Shown: positions 6,842-13,960, counted from the stretch's first letter. The stretch is DNA of 16,308 nt from a bacterium (GCA_013791675.1 VMTI01000046.1:1-16308); one strand, 5' to 3'. A program made the numbers and translations. Notes: a model not told the origin generated them from the sequence alone.

Positions 6842-7461
6842 CGGAAATTTTGTTATTGTCGGGACTCTTCGGCATACTATCCTGTGATACGGTTGTCGCC
6901 GGGCAATTTATGTATTCCCGGCCCTTGATTGCCGGACCGCTCGCCGGACTTTATTTAGGAAATCCCTATGTCGGTTTTATAGCGGGGTTATGCGTGGAGC
7001 TTATATGGATAAGGATTATTCCAATAGGCGACTCCATACCTCCCGATAGTACGCTAACGGCTGTTTTGGCAACCGCAGCCGCCTCCGCGGCGGTGAGAAA
7101 TTTCGGCCTTGATAATCTTTCCGCCGTCGCGCTTGCCCTGGCCGCGGCCGTGCCGTGCGGAATCGTGTTTAAAATGGTGGAGATAAAAAGCCGTTCGTCC
7201 AACTCTAAAAAGGTTGATAAGGTAAAAGGAAATATAATCAGGGGTGATTTCGGTTCTGTTGACAGAGAAACTTTTTACGCCGTCGTCAGGAAATTTTTTA
7301 TCAGCGCGGCTTTTTTTCTTATAGTTTACGCTCTTGTGACTGCTCTGCCGGCGTCTTATTGGCAAATATTGGCGGTTACAGGCTGCCCGAAAACAATAAT
7401 GAATTTTGTTTATATTTTGTGTTTCGCACAGCTTTTTGAGATGTTTCTTACATGGAAATGA
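6838..7461 (+). CDS. PTS mannose/sorbose-family EIIC membrane protein
   Basis: Membrane channel subunit of a mannose-family PTS permease; with IID it moves the sugar while IIB phosphorylates it. The GTG start overlaps the GH57 stop. The sequence begins 'LLSGLFGILSCDTVVAGQFMYSRPLIAGPLAGLYLGNP', then 'ELIWIRIIPIGDSIPPDS', which are the family's conserved blocks (Q, S-R-P-L, and P-x-G-x-x-x-P-P-D). Hydrophobic segments lie at about 3-20, 27-60, 70-110, 150-172 and 183-203. At 207 aa it is clearly shorter than E. coli ManY (266 aa), with a basic loop (~115-145) in place of some membrane segments. It is coupled to IID by a 10-bp overlap. Transport competence is therefore uncertain. Confidence 0.9.
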   Translation: MTEILLLSGLFGILSCDTVVAGQFMYSRPLIAGPLAGLYLGNPYVGFIAGLCVELIWIRIIPIGDSIPPDSTLTAVLATAAASAAVRNFGLDNLSAVALALAAAVPCGIVFKMVEIKSRSSNSKKVDKVKGNIIRGDFGSVDRETFYAVVRKFFISAAFFLIVYALVTALPASYWQILAVTGCPKTIMNFVYILCFAQLFEMFLTWK

Positions 7462-8225
7462 ATAAAAAATTAATTTCGGAAGGTATTATTAAAAAGGTGT
7501 TTTTCAGGTCATTTTTGCTTCAGGCCTTATGGAATTTTAAGGGTATGCAGAATGTCGGATTTCTCTATACAGTGAAGCCCGTTTTGGATTTTCTTTACTC
7601 TGACCCGCTTGATAGAAAAAACGCGTATCTGAGGCATCTGGATTTTTTTAACACACATCCGTATTACGCGTCATACATAATCGGCGCCGTAGCGGCCGCC
7701 GAGGAAAAATACGCATCTACGGGTTCGGATGCGGCGCTCAGGCAGATAAGTGATACAAAAAAGGTGCTGGGCGGGCCGATAGCCGCTTTCGGAGATTCAA
7801 AAATATGGGGGACACTCAGGCCGTTCGCCGCCGTGATAGGCGTATTTTTTATATTTCTTTTTTCAAAACGCATTAGTCTCATGTGGATAGGCCCCGCGGC
7901 GGCTTTTCTTTTTTACAGCGCTGTCCATATCTATATCAGATATCATGGACTTGTGGCGGGCTATAAATTTGAAAATAACGTTTTTGATGAACTTTTTACC
8001 GGAAAGCTGCAGAAAAGTTTTGTTTATATGAAAATAATTTCTATTGTTATGGTCGCGTTTCTTCTGATAAAAGGTTTTCTGGGCACAGGATCGTCCATCG
8101 CGCTGAAAACGGCGTACCCCCTGGTTTTTATCGGTGTGGTGCTTTTTATAAGAAATGTTTCAGCCACCGCGCTTTTTTACGCTGTTCTTGTTTTGGGAGG
8201 TTTTTTTGCAAGATACTGTCGTTAG
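7452..8225 (+). CDS. PTS mannose/sorbose-family EIID membrane protein
   Basis: Second membrane subunit of the mannose-family permease. Family blocks visible near the N-terminus are 'FFRSFLLQALWNFKGMQNVGFLYTVKPVLDFLY' and 'RHLDFFNTHPYYASYIIGAVAAAEEKYASTG', followed by 'IAAFGDSKIWGTLRPFAAVIG' (typically G-D-x-x-x-W-x-x-x-R-P). Several hydrophobic helices occupy ~120-257. At 257 aa it is a little short for the family (~270-300). Two in-frame ATGs are possible, 7452 and 7458; the second would make a 4-bp overlap with the IIC stop, and neither has a good Shine-Dalgarno. The 3' end overlaps the HPr gene by 20 bp. Substrate cannot be assigned. Confidence 0.9.
   Translation: MEMNKKLISEGIIKKVFFRSFLLQALWNFKGMQNVGFLYTVKPVLDFLYSDPLDRKNAYLRHLDFFNTHPYYASYIIGAVAAAEEKYASTGSDAALRQISDTKKVLGGPIAAFGDSKIWGTLRPFAAVIGVFFIFLFSKRISLMWIGPAAAFLFYSAVHIYIRYHGLVAGYKFENNVFDELFTGKLQKSFVYMKIISIVMVAFLLIKGFLGTGSSIALKTAYPLVFIGVVLFIRNVSATALFYAVLVLGGFFARYCR
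8195..8200 (+). promoter_or_regulatory. Ribosome binding site deciding the HPr start
   Basis: GGGAGG at 8195-8200, inside the end of the IID gene, is 5 nt before TTG at 8206. That start gives MQDTVVRKYTIRLSSGVH, the right N-terminal length for HPr. An ATG at 8155 in the same frame would add 17 hydrophobic residues foreign to the family. Confidence 0.65.
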
Positions 8226-8478
8226 AAAATATACTATCCGCCTGAGCTCGGGCGTGCATGTGCGCACGGCTCTGACAATAGCTAAGCTGGCGGAAAAATT
8301 TGAAAGCAAGTTGTTTATATCAAAGGGCGGGCAGGAAGTTATTTTTGATTCGCCGCTGGGGCTTCTCACGCTCGGTATCATTGAAGGAGATGAAATTGCA
8401 GTGAGGGTAGAAGGCCCTGATTCCTTGGAACTTGCGGATGCATTTGATAAATTAGTGGATGATAATTTCGGGGAGTAA
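8206..8478 (+). CDS. ptsH: HPr-family phosphocarrier with atypical active site
   Basis: Small soluble phosphocarrier between EI and the IIA proteins. With the TTG start at 8206 (Shine-Dalgarno GGGAGG) it is 90 aa, the normal HPr size. The active-site motif, usually G-L-H-A-R-P-A, reads GVHVRTA: the phospho-histidine (H18) and following Arg are kept but the Pro is Thr. The regulatory-serine region reads 'FDSPLGLLTLGIIEGDEI', so a serine is present at the position equivalent to Ser46, but no HPr kinase gene is seen nearby. The end 'ADAFDKLVDDNFGE' is normal. It overlaps IID by 20 bp and is 8 bp from ptsI. It probably serves both the mannose-type IIA and EIIA-Ntr; the substitutions may mark a regulatory rather than bulk sugar PTS. 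Confidence 0.88.
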   Translation: MQDTVVRKYTIRLSSGVHVRTALTIAKLAEKFESKLFISKGGQEVIFDSPLGLLTLGIIEGDEIAVRVEGPDSLELADAFDKLVDDNFGE

Positions 8479-8486
8479 GAAAAAAT

Positions 8487-10169
8487 ATGGTTTATAAAGG
8501 CATACCGATTTCACCTGGCGTAGCCATAGGCAAGGTTTATCTGCTCAAGAGAGAATCCCATCAGGTGCACCGCAGAAGCATTCTGCCAAATGAAATAAAA
8601 AATGAGCTGTCGCGTTTCAGAAAAGCGGTTGAAGATACCCGCCGTGAGATACTTGCGGTGGAGGACAAGGTTAAAAAAGCGCTTAGCAGCAAAAAAAGCA
8701 GGATATTCGAGGGCTACCGGCTTTTCCTTGAGGACAAAATGCTTATAGAAGAGACAGAGGGAGTTATAAAGGAACAGAGAGTTAACGCGGAGTTCGCTTT
8801 TTCAATGCAGCTTAATAAAATAATATCTGAATTTAAAAAAATAAAAAACGATTATTTGAAGGAAAGGGCGCGGGATATTTCGGAATTAGGAAGCAGGGTT
8901 ATGTCTAATCTTATGGATAAGGATGATAAGGTGCTCTGGGATAATATTCCGCCGTCTTCAGTGCTTGTGGCTTACAACATAACCCCGGCAGACACAACTA
9001 ACATGAAGAGCAACAACATCAGGGCTTTTGTGACGAATATCGGGGGAAAGACCTCTCACACGGCTATCGTCGCCAGGGCTCTGGAAATCCCGGCGGTGAC
9101 GGGTATTAAAGATTTTTCGGATATTGCCGAATCTGGGCAGAATATCATTGTGGATGGGGGAAACGGCATAGTCATCACGGACCCCGACGAAGAAACCGTG
9201 ACAAATTATAAAAGAGAAAGGAAACGTTATCTGGATGAACAGCATTCTCTTCAGAAACTTCTGGATCTGCCTGCTGTCAGTTCCGACGGCACGGTTTTCG
9301 GCGTTGAGGCGAATATTGAAATATCCGAGGAAATATCAACGGCCCTTGCCTGCGGCGCCGAGGGGATAGGCCTTTACCGGAGCGAGTATATGTTTATCAA
9401 TTCTGTAACTATTCCAAGCGAAGAAGAGCAGTATGCGCAGTACAAAACCGTTTGCGAGAAAATGCTCCCGTATTCTGTGATTATAAGAACTATTGATCTT
9501 GGCGCGGATAAGCTTACCGATACCGTTAAAATGCCGGCCGAACAGAATCCCATGATGGGCTTGAGGTCGATAAGGCTGTGCTTTAAGCTGCCGCAAATAT
9601 TTAAGACGCAGATAAGAGCGCTGTTGCGGGCATCATCCGCGGGCAATCTTAAAATAATGATTCCCATGATTACGAATGTTTCCGAGCTAAAGAAAGTGAA
9701 AACGATAATAAACGAGATAAAGAAAGAGCTGGAGCAGGAAGGACTGGCTTTTAATGCCAATACGCCCGTGGGAGCTATGATAGAGGTTCCGGCGGCAGCT
9801 CTCGCGGCGGATTTGATAGCCGAAGAAGCCGATTTTTTAAGCATAGGGACAAATGATCTTATTCAATACACTTTTGCCGCTGACAGAATGAACGAGAATG
9901 TTGATTATTTGTATGAAGCCGGCAATCCGGCTCTCATGAGGCTGATAAAATTTGTTATAGACGAAGCGCATAAAAAACAAAAATCCGTATCAATGTGCGG
10001 CGAAATGGCTTCCGATCCCGCGTTTACAAAAATACTTATGGGTTTAGGGCTTGACGTTTTCAGCATGTCAGCTATAGCTATACCGAAAATAAAGAAAATC
10101 ATAAGAACGACTTCCGTCAAAGAAGCTAAGGAATTTGCAGACAGGTTCATTTCGGGCGCCTGCTTATAA
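8487..10169 (+). CDS. ptsI: PTS enzyme I (phosphoenolpyruvate-protein phosphotransferase)
   Basis: Takes phosphate from phosphoenolpyruvate and passes it to HPr, starting the PTS chain. It is 560 aa, full length. The start reads 'YKGIPISPGVAIGKVYLL', typical EI. The helical HPr-binding region follows, then the swivel motif 'GGKTSHTAIVARALEIPAVTG' with phospho-histidine H191 (E. coli H189). The PEP-binding barrel has 'GIGLYRSEYMF', 'GMIEVPAAA'-type 'GAMIEVPAAALAADLIAEEADFLSIGTNDLIQYT' and the catalytic cysteine C504 in 'SMCGEMASDP' (E. coli C502). It lacks an N-terminal GAF domain, so it is the sugar-type EI, not PtsP. A GGGGAG Shine-Dalgarno lies ~11 nt before the ATG. With HPr next to it this window holds a complete phosphorelay. 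Confidence 0.97.
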   Translation: MVYKGIPISPGVAIGKVYLLKRESHQVHRRSILPNEIKNELSRFRKAVEDTRREILAVEDKVKKALSSKKSRIFEGYRLFLEDKMLIEETEGVIKEQRVNAEFAFSMQLNKIISEFKKIKNDYLKERARDISELGSRVMSNLMDKDDKVLWDNIPPSSVLVAYNITPADTTNMKSNNIRAFVTNIGGKTSHTAIVARALEIPAVTGIKDFSDIAESGQNIIVDGGNGIVITDPDEETVTNYKRERKRYLDEQHSLQKLLDLPAVSSDGTVFGVEANIEISEEISTALACGAEGIGLYRSEYMFINSVTIPSEEEQYAQYKTVCEKMLPYSVIIRTIDLGADKLTDTVKMPAEQNPMMGLRSIRLCFKLPQIFKTQIRALLRASSAGNLKIMIPMITNVSELKKVKTIINEIKKELEQEGLAFNANTPVGAMIEVPAAALAADLIAEEADFLSIGTNDLIQYTFAADRMNENVDYLYEAGNPALMRLIKFVIDEAHKKQKSVSMCGEMASDPAFTKILMGLGLDVFSMSAIAIPKIKKIIRTTSVKEAKEFADRFISGACL

Positions 10170-10177
10170 TAGTTTTT

Positions 10178-11158
10178 ATGACAGATACTGAAAAAGTAAA
10201 ATTCATTTCGGATAAATTTTCTATTCTTAAATCCGAACTCGGTAAAGTCGTGGTGGGGCAGGATGAGGTAATCAGACAGCTGCTGACGGCGCTTTTTGCG
10301 CGCGGCCATTCTCTGATTGTGGGTGTGCCGGGACTGGCGAAGACAATGATGGTTTCAACTCTGGCCGAGGTGCTGGATCTCCAGTTTTCCAGAATCCAGT
10401 TTACTCCGGACCTGATGCCTTCCGATATTTCGGGGACAGATGTGATAGAGGAAAATATAAACACCGGCAGAAAAAATTTCAGATTTATAAAGGGCCCGAT
10501 TTTTGCCAATATTATTCTGGCCGACGAAATTAACCGCACGCCCCCGAAGACGCAGGCGGCGCTGCTTGAGGCAATGCAGGAGCATCAGATAACGGCTGCC
10601 GGAAAAAGCTATACGCTTGATGAGCCGTTTTTTGTTATAGGTACCCAGAACCCTATTGAACAGGAAGGCACGTATCCTTTACCTGAAGCTCAGCTTGACA
10701 GATTCTTTTTCCAGATAAATATATTTTATCCGAGCGAGCTTGAGGAGAGGGAAATTGTTCTTCGCACGACTTCCCCCGAAACTACGAAACTTAGCCGGGC
10801 GATTACCAAAGACGAAATAATAGACATTCAGAAATTTGTCAGAAAAATACCCGTTTCTGCGAGCACCATTGAGTATGCGGTAAAGTTGGTTAAAATGACC
10901 AGGCATCCCGACGGTGACCCTGAAATTATCAAATGGCTTTCGTGGGGAGCCGGGCCCAGGGCGTCCCAGTCTCTTGTGCTGGCCGGTAAAATAAATGCCG
11001 CGCTTGAAGGCCGCTTTTCAGTGTTGAAAGAGGATATAAATGCCGCGGCTTACCCGGTTTTGCGTCATCGGCTCATTATCAATTTCAGCGCCGAGGCGGA
11101 AGGCGTTAGTACCGATGACATAATAAAGAACATACTTGAGAGGGCTTCCTTAAAATGA
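10178..11158 (+). CDS. MoxR-family AAA+ ATPase
   Basis: MoxR ATPases act as chaperones, usually with a von Willebrand factor A protein, in maturing or activating enzymes and membrane complexes. The 326 aa are the normal length. Motifs are Walker A GVPGLAKT (49-56), Walker B 'IILADEINRTPPKTQAALLEAMQEHQ' (D116/E117), sensor 1 'VIGTQNPIEQEGTYPLPEAQLDRF', and 'SWGAGPRASQSL' in the lid domain. All are diagnostic of the MoxR clade. It starts 8 bp after ptsI, so it may share its transcript. The usual partners (DUF58, VWA proteins) do not follow; instead a small anchored protein and a Ca2+/Na+ exchanger do, coupled by 4-bp overlaps. What it remodels is unknown. Confidence 0.93.
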   Translation: MTDTEKVKFISDKFSILKSELGKVVVGQDEVIRQLLTALFARGHSLIVGVPGLAKTMMVSTLAEVLDLQFSRIQFTPDLMPSDISGTDVIEENINTGRKNFRFIKGPIFANIILADEINRTPPKTQAALLEAMQEHQITAAGKSYTLDEPFFVIGTQNPIEQEGTYPLPEAQLDRFFFQINIFYPSELEEREIVLRTTSPETTKLSRAITKDEIIDIQKFVRKIPVSASTIEYAVKLVKMTRHPDGDPEIIKWLSWGAGPRASQSLVLAGKINAALEGRFSVLKEDINAAAYPVLRHRLIINFSAEAEGVSTDDIIKNILERASLK

Positions 11159-11553
11159 AAGTTGCCGGAATTGTTTTGACGGTGGCGGGTTTTTGGCTTT
11201 TTCTCAATATCGCGGCCTCTGTTGATGTGACGTTTCGCGCGAGAAGCGCTTACTTTGAAGGAATGAAATATCTGGAATGGCATAAAAACCCCGCCGCAAA
11301 AAAGAAGGCCCTTGATTTGTGGCTGGAGAAATCAAAATCAAAAACTTTGTCGGCGCCGCCGGTCGAGAAAGAGCTGCTTAACGAATCTCTGCAAATGCAG
11401 TACCAAATAAAAATGGAAGATAACGACGCGAAAAACGCGTATTACTGGTTCAAAACTGTCATAGAGTGTTTTCAGCCTCCCCGTTCGGCCTATGTAAAGC
11501 GGGCCCAAAAGCAGATACTAACAGCCGAAAAACTCTGGAAAGAGTCAATGTGA
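11155..11553 (+). CDS. Small membrane-anchored helical protein, unrecognised
   Basis: I do not recognise a family. The 132-aa protein begins with a hydrophobic segment (residues ~4-22, 'AGIVLTVAGFWLFLNIAAS') that is either a signal anchor or an uncleaved signal peptide, so the rest probably faces the periplasm. Residues ~30-130 are highly charged and helical, with spaced aromatic and Ala residues ('RSAYFEGMKYLEWHK', 'AYYWFKTVIECF', 'YVKRAQKQIL') that faintly recall TPR-like helical hairpins. The start overlaps the moxR stop (ATGA) and the stop overlaps the exchanger start (GTGA). The gene is thus tied to both neighbours and may link the ATPase to a membrane target. Real-gene confidence comes from the overlaps and good frame, not from homology. 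Confidence 0.7.
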   Translation: MKVAGIVLTVAGFWLFLNIAASVDVTFRARSAYFEGMKYLEWHKNPAAKKKALDLWLEKSKSKTLSAPPVEKELLNESLQMQYQIKMEDNDAKNAYYWFKTVIECFQPPRSAYVKRAQKQILTAEKLWKESM

Positions 11554-12503
11554 TTTTTCTTTATCTTGCGATCATTCTGATATGTTTCGTCTTTGTTTTT
11601 AAATCCGCCGATATTCTTGTAAGCAGTTCAAGTGTTATTGCTGAACGCTTCGGTCTTCCGCCCGTATTTATAGGCGTGGTTCTTGTGGGAGTGGGAACAT
11701 CGGCTCCTGAAATATTCGTTACTTTGGCGGCCTCGCTGTCTTCTCATCCGGGGATTGTGATGGGAAACGCTTTGGGTTCCATTGCCGCCAACTCAGGCAT
11801 CGCCATGGCCATTATATTCTGGCTCTACGATAGAGGTTGGCGGAAAGCGTCGTCCGAAGATAAGGATGGAATAGGTTTTCCGTTTATCTTTCTTAATTTT
11901 TTATTTCTTTGCGTAGGTTCTTTCGGCATGATTTTTTTATTCAAAAATGAGATAAGCAGAGCTTGGGGAATAGTGTTGCTAATTCTTATGGTTTTGTATT
12001 TTTGGAGCACTGCTAAAATTAACAGGAATTTTTTTGCGGCAGTCTCAGTAAAAAGCCCCGTGTCCGCGCACTTTCTATATTTCGCGCTGTCTCTGGGTGT
12101 TCTGCTCATCTGCTGCAAAATAATAGTTTTCGCTTCATCGGAAGTGGCGCATCTTGCGGGTGTTTCGGAATTTATAATAGGCCTTACCATTATAGCTGTG
12201 GGGACTTCTCTGCCTGAGATTGCCACATCCCTGATTGCCATGAGGCAGGGCCGGTTGGGAATAGCCGTGGGTGACCTTGTGGGTTCGCAGGCGCTGAATC
12301 TTTATCTTCTTCTAGGCTTATCCGCGACGGTTGCGCCCATTAAAGTGGGTGATTCATTGTTTGTTTTCGGATGGCTTTTTCTCTTTTTAGGTGAAATCTG
12401 TTTTTTTCTATGGGACAAAAAAATCCCATCCCGCGTAAAGTCGCTCATTCTTTTTGTCACATACGTCCTGTACCTGTTTTTCAATATTGGCTGCATGCGG
12501 TAG
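11550..12503 (+). CDS. CaxA/YrbG-type calcium/sodium (cation) antiporter
   Basis: Inner-membrane exchanger of the Ca2+/cation antiporter superfamily. From the GTG at 11550 it is 317 aa, like E. coli YrbG (325). It shows the family's two inverted alpha repeats: 'GVGTSAPEIFVTLAAS' with 'GNALGSIAANSG' in the first half, and 'AVGTSLPEIATSLIA' with 'GDLVGSQALNLYLLLG' in the second. The Glu in each P-E-I motif is the cation ligand. About ten hydrophobic segments are visible. The GTG overlaps the stop of the preceding gene and is preceded by GGAAAGAG. An in-frame ATG at 11466 would add soluble residues out of character and is rejected. yrbG lies next to the lpt genes in E. coli, so its presence ~10 kb downstream of lptB is notable but may be coincidence. 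Confidence 0.92.
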   Translation: MIFLYLAIILICFVFVFKSADILVSSSSVIAERFGLPPVFIGVVLVGVGTSAPEIFVTLAASLSSHPGIVMGNALGSIAANSGIAMAIIFWLYDRGWRKASSEDKDGIGFPFIFLNFLFLCVGSFGMIFLFKNEISRAWGIVLLILMVLYFWSTAKINRNFFAAVSVKSPVSAHFLYFALSLGVLLICCKIIVFASSEVAHLAGVSEFIIGLTIIAVGTSLPEIATSLIAMRQGRLGIAVGDLVGSQALNLYLLLGLSATVAPIKVGDSLFVFGWLFLFLGEICFFLWDKKIPSRVKSLILFVTYVLYLFFNIGCMR

Positions 12504-12524
12504 CCGCGCTTTAATTCCCGCTGT

Positions 12525-13397
12525 TTACCGGACCAGTTTTTTTATGTCGAAGGCAGGGATAAGAAGAGGCTCTGCTATGACGTTCCCTGATTTTAATTTG
12601 CTTATATTGCCGCTGAAAAGAGTCAGAGAATTTTTAATTTTTCTGACGTAAACGATATGGACAATACCGCCGACGTAATCAGGCAGGCGCTCGCTCACAT
12701 TGTTCCAGTCGGAGAAAAGATTTTCTGTCTCGGTCAGCCATAGCTCCAGACGCCGTACTATTTGTTTGCGCTGAGCGGCGTCGACGTTAAAATAACTGTC
12801 AAAAAGAATGTTGGCGCCGCCGAAATAAAACTCGAAAGAATCAAGGAACATACTGTCTATTATCTCGCCGGGAACCGTTTCGGGGATTCCCTGATATTTT
12901 TCGCGAAAACCGTCTATGGCTTTATTGGCTGTCACGACAATCTGTATGGAATATTTGTTTTTACCGGTATATTCCGTGAACTCACGCTGCAGCCCGCCGA
13001 CAAAATTCACGAAGTTTTTTTTAATATCTTCCTGGGCGGGAGAGATTGGCGGAGCCGGTTTTTCAGTTTTCCAGAGGTATTTGAAACGAATACCCGCCCC
13101 AATCAGAACAACGGCGCAAAGGATAAGTATAAAAGAAACACCCGCAAAAGGTGTTTTAAAAGTGGCATAAAATATTTTTAGCAACGGCATTCTGAAAAAT
13201 CCGGGACAAAGAGGATATCTTTTTACGCGATTGCCTTTTCCCTTGCGGAGTTCATGGTCTTCGGATTCGCCGCCGGCTCTTCTTTCCTCTAAGCGCCTGT
13301 CATATCTTGCGGCCGGGGGGATTTTGCAGACGGCGCATTCAACTTCGCGGATAAGTTTCCCTTTCGCCATGCAGAAACGAACTTTACCAAACAGCAT
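12525..13397 (-). CDS. Single-pass membrane protein with N-terminal CxxC, unrecognised
   Basis: I do not recognise a family. The chosen ATG (13397 on the minus strand) has a GAGGGGG Shine-Dalgarno just upstream and gives 290 aa. Residues 1-80 are basic and probably cytoplasmic, with a 'ECAVCK' pair (C21, C24) and further Cys at 9 and 64, possibly a metal-binding knuckle. One transmembrane helix lies at ~84-105 ('FAGVSFILILCAVVLIGAG'). A Pro-rich linker follows ('EKPAPPISPAQED'), then a ~170-residue mixed helix/strand domain rich in Phe and Tyr, likely periplasmic. It is convergent with the exchanger (21-bp gap) and divergent from the rrf2 operon. The topology resembles a sensor or anchor protein, but I assign no function. 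Confidence 0.7.
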   Translation of the reverse strand: MLFGKVRFCMAKGKLIREVECAVCKIPPAARYDRRLEERRAGGESEDHELRKGKGNRVKRYPLCPGFFRMPLLKIFYATFKTPFAGVSFILILCAVVLIGAGIRFKYLWKTEKPAPPISPAQEDIKKNFVNFVGGLQREFTEYTGKNKYSIQIVVTANKAIDGFREKYQGIPETVPGEIIDSMFLDSFEFYFGGANILFDSYFNVDAAQRKQIVRRLELWLTETENLFSDWNNVSERLPDYVGGIVHIVYVRKIKNSLTLFSGNISKLKSGNVIAEPLLIPAFDIKKLVR

Positions 13398-13420
13398 TTT
13401 ACCACCCCCTCGTATGATAG

Positions 13421-13450
13421 AGAGTAACAAGATAAGAAAGCTCTTGTCAA
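13421..13450 (-). promoter_or_regulatory. Candidate promoter of the minus-strand membrane protein
   Basis: A perfect -35 box TTGACA is read at 13450-13445. The best -10 at 18-bp spacing is TACTCT (13426-13421), which matches the consensus poorly. An isolated TATCAT at 13419-13414 is a better -10 but is too far from this -35. Confidence 0.3.
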
Positions 13451-13490
13451 TTTCCCCGGGGCGGATATTTTTACATTACTCTGGCAGGGC

Positions 13491-13519
13491 TTGACAAAAA
13501 TATAAAATGATACTAAAAT
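13491..13519 (+). promoter_or_regulatory. Sigma-70 promoter of the rrf2-ferredoxin-hcp operon
   Basis: The -35 is TTGACA (13491-13496), followed by a 17-bp spacer and the -10 TAAAAT (13514-13519), which is near consensus. Transcription should begin around 13525-13527, only 2-4 nt before the ATG at 13529, and no Shine-Dalgarno lies between. The regulator mRNA is therefore predicted to be leaderless or nearly so. Confidence 0.75.
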
Positions 13520-13527
13520 AGTAGCAT
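13507..13527. promoter_or_regulatory. Inverted repeat over the -10 box, likely Rrf2 operator
   Basis: Arms ATGATACTA (13507-13515) and TAGTAGCAT (13519-13527) are reverse complements except at one pair, separated by AAA. The core TACTA-AAA-TAGTA is perfect. The site covers the whole -10 box and the predicted start of transcription, the classic position for repression. The size fits a dimeric winged-helix regulator such as the Rrf2 protein encoded immediately downstream. Binding itself is inferred. Confidence 0.6.
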
Positions 13528-13528
13528 A

Positions 13529-13960
13529 ATGAAATTAATAACTAAAGAAACGGATTATGCGGTGAGGGCTTTAGCGAATTTGGCTAAAGACGGCGCTTTA
13601 TTGAAAAACGCGAAACTGATTTCAATAAAAGAAAAAATCCCGTATCCGTTTTTAAGAAAAATTCTGCGGAAATTTAAGGAGAAAAAATATATTGAAACTA
13701 AAAAGGGTATAAACGGCGGAATAAGATTGATAAAGAATCCCAAAAAAATAAATATCACGGATGTGATCGAATTATTCCAGGGAAGAATAGAATTATCGTC
13801 CTGCATGTTCAGAAAAAAACTGTGCGCTAACAGAAAAACATGCGTTTTAAGAAAAAAGATTATAGGTATTGAAGATACGGTCATACAAAAATTTAAAAAT
13901 ATCACTATACATGATTTGGTGAGAGGAAAGGGAGGGCGGGATGAAAAGAAAGATAATTAA
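13529..13960 (+). CDS. Rrf2-family Fe-S transcriptional regulator
   Basis: DNA-binding repressor of the Rrf2 family (IscR, NsrR, RirA relatives), whose members sense Fe-S status, NO or redox. The start 'MKLITKETDYAVRALANLAKDG' is the Rrf2 signature. The winged helix follows, with 'ISIKEKIPYPFLRKILRKFKEKKYIETKKGINGGIRLIKNP' type motifs. Three cysteines at 92, 99 and 105 match the cluster-ligand trio of IscR/NsrR, so a 2Fe-2S or 4Fe-4S cluster is expected. The 143 aa are typical. The ATG has no Shine-Dalgarno and lies a few nt after the predicted transcription start. The 3' end overlaps the ferredoxin gene by 20 bp. With hcp in the same operon, an NsrR-like response to nitrosative stress is the best guess. 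Confidence 0.93.
   Translation: MKLITKETDYAVRALANLAKDGALLKNAKLISIKEKIPYPFLRKILRKFKEKKYIETKKGINGGIRLIKNPKKINITDVIELFQGRIELSSCMFRKKLCANRKTCVLRKKIIGIEDTVIQKFKNITIHDLVRGKGGRDEKKDN

Larger units (their letters stand above)
13398..13528. other. Divergent intergenic region (131 bp)
   Basis: It lies between the minus-strand membrane protein and the rrf2 operon. It holds the minus-strand Shine-Dalgarno, a minus-strand TTGACA (13450-13445), a CCCCGGGG palindrome (13454-13461), and the plus-strand rrf2 promoter with its overlapping inverted repeat. It is AT-rich on the right half. No terminator or RNA gene is seen. Confidence 0.7.

Noticed and set aside
12494..12530. Possible bidirectional terminator between the exchanger and the convergent minus-strand gene
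   Set aside because: Only a GCGG-TAG-CCGC stem of 4 bp is present, with no adjacent T-run on either strand. Too weak to call.
13231..13494. 87-codon plus-strand open frame ahead of rrf2
   Set aside because: Most of it is antisense to the minus-strand membrane protein and the rest runs through the promoter region; the composition looks non-coding.
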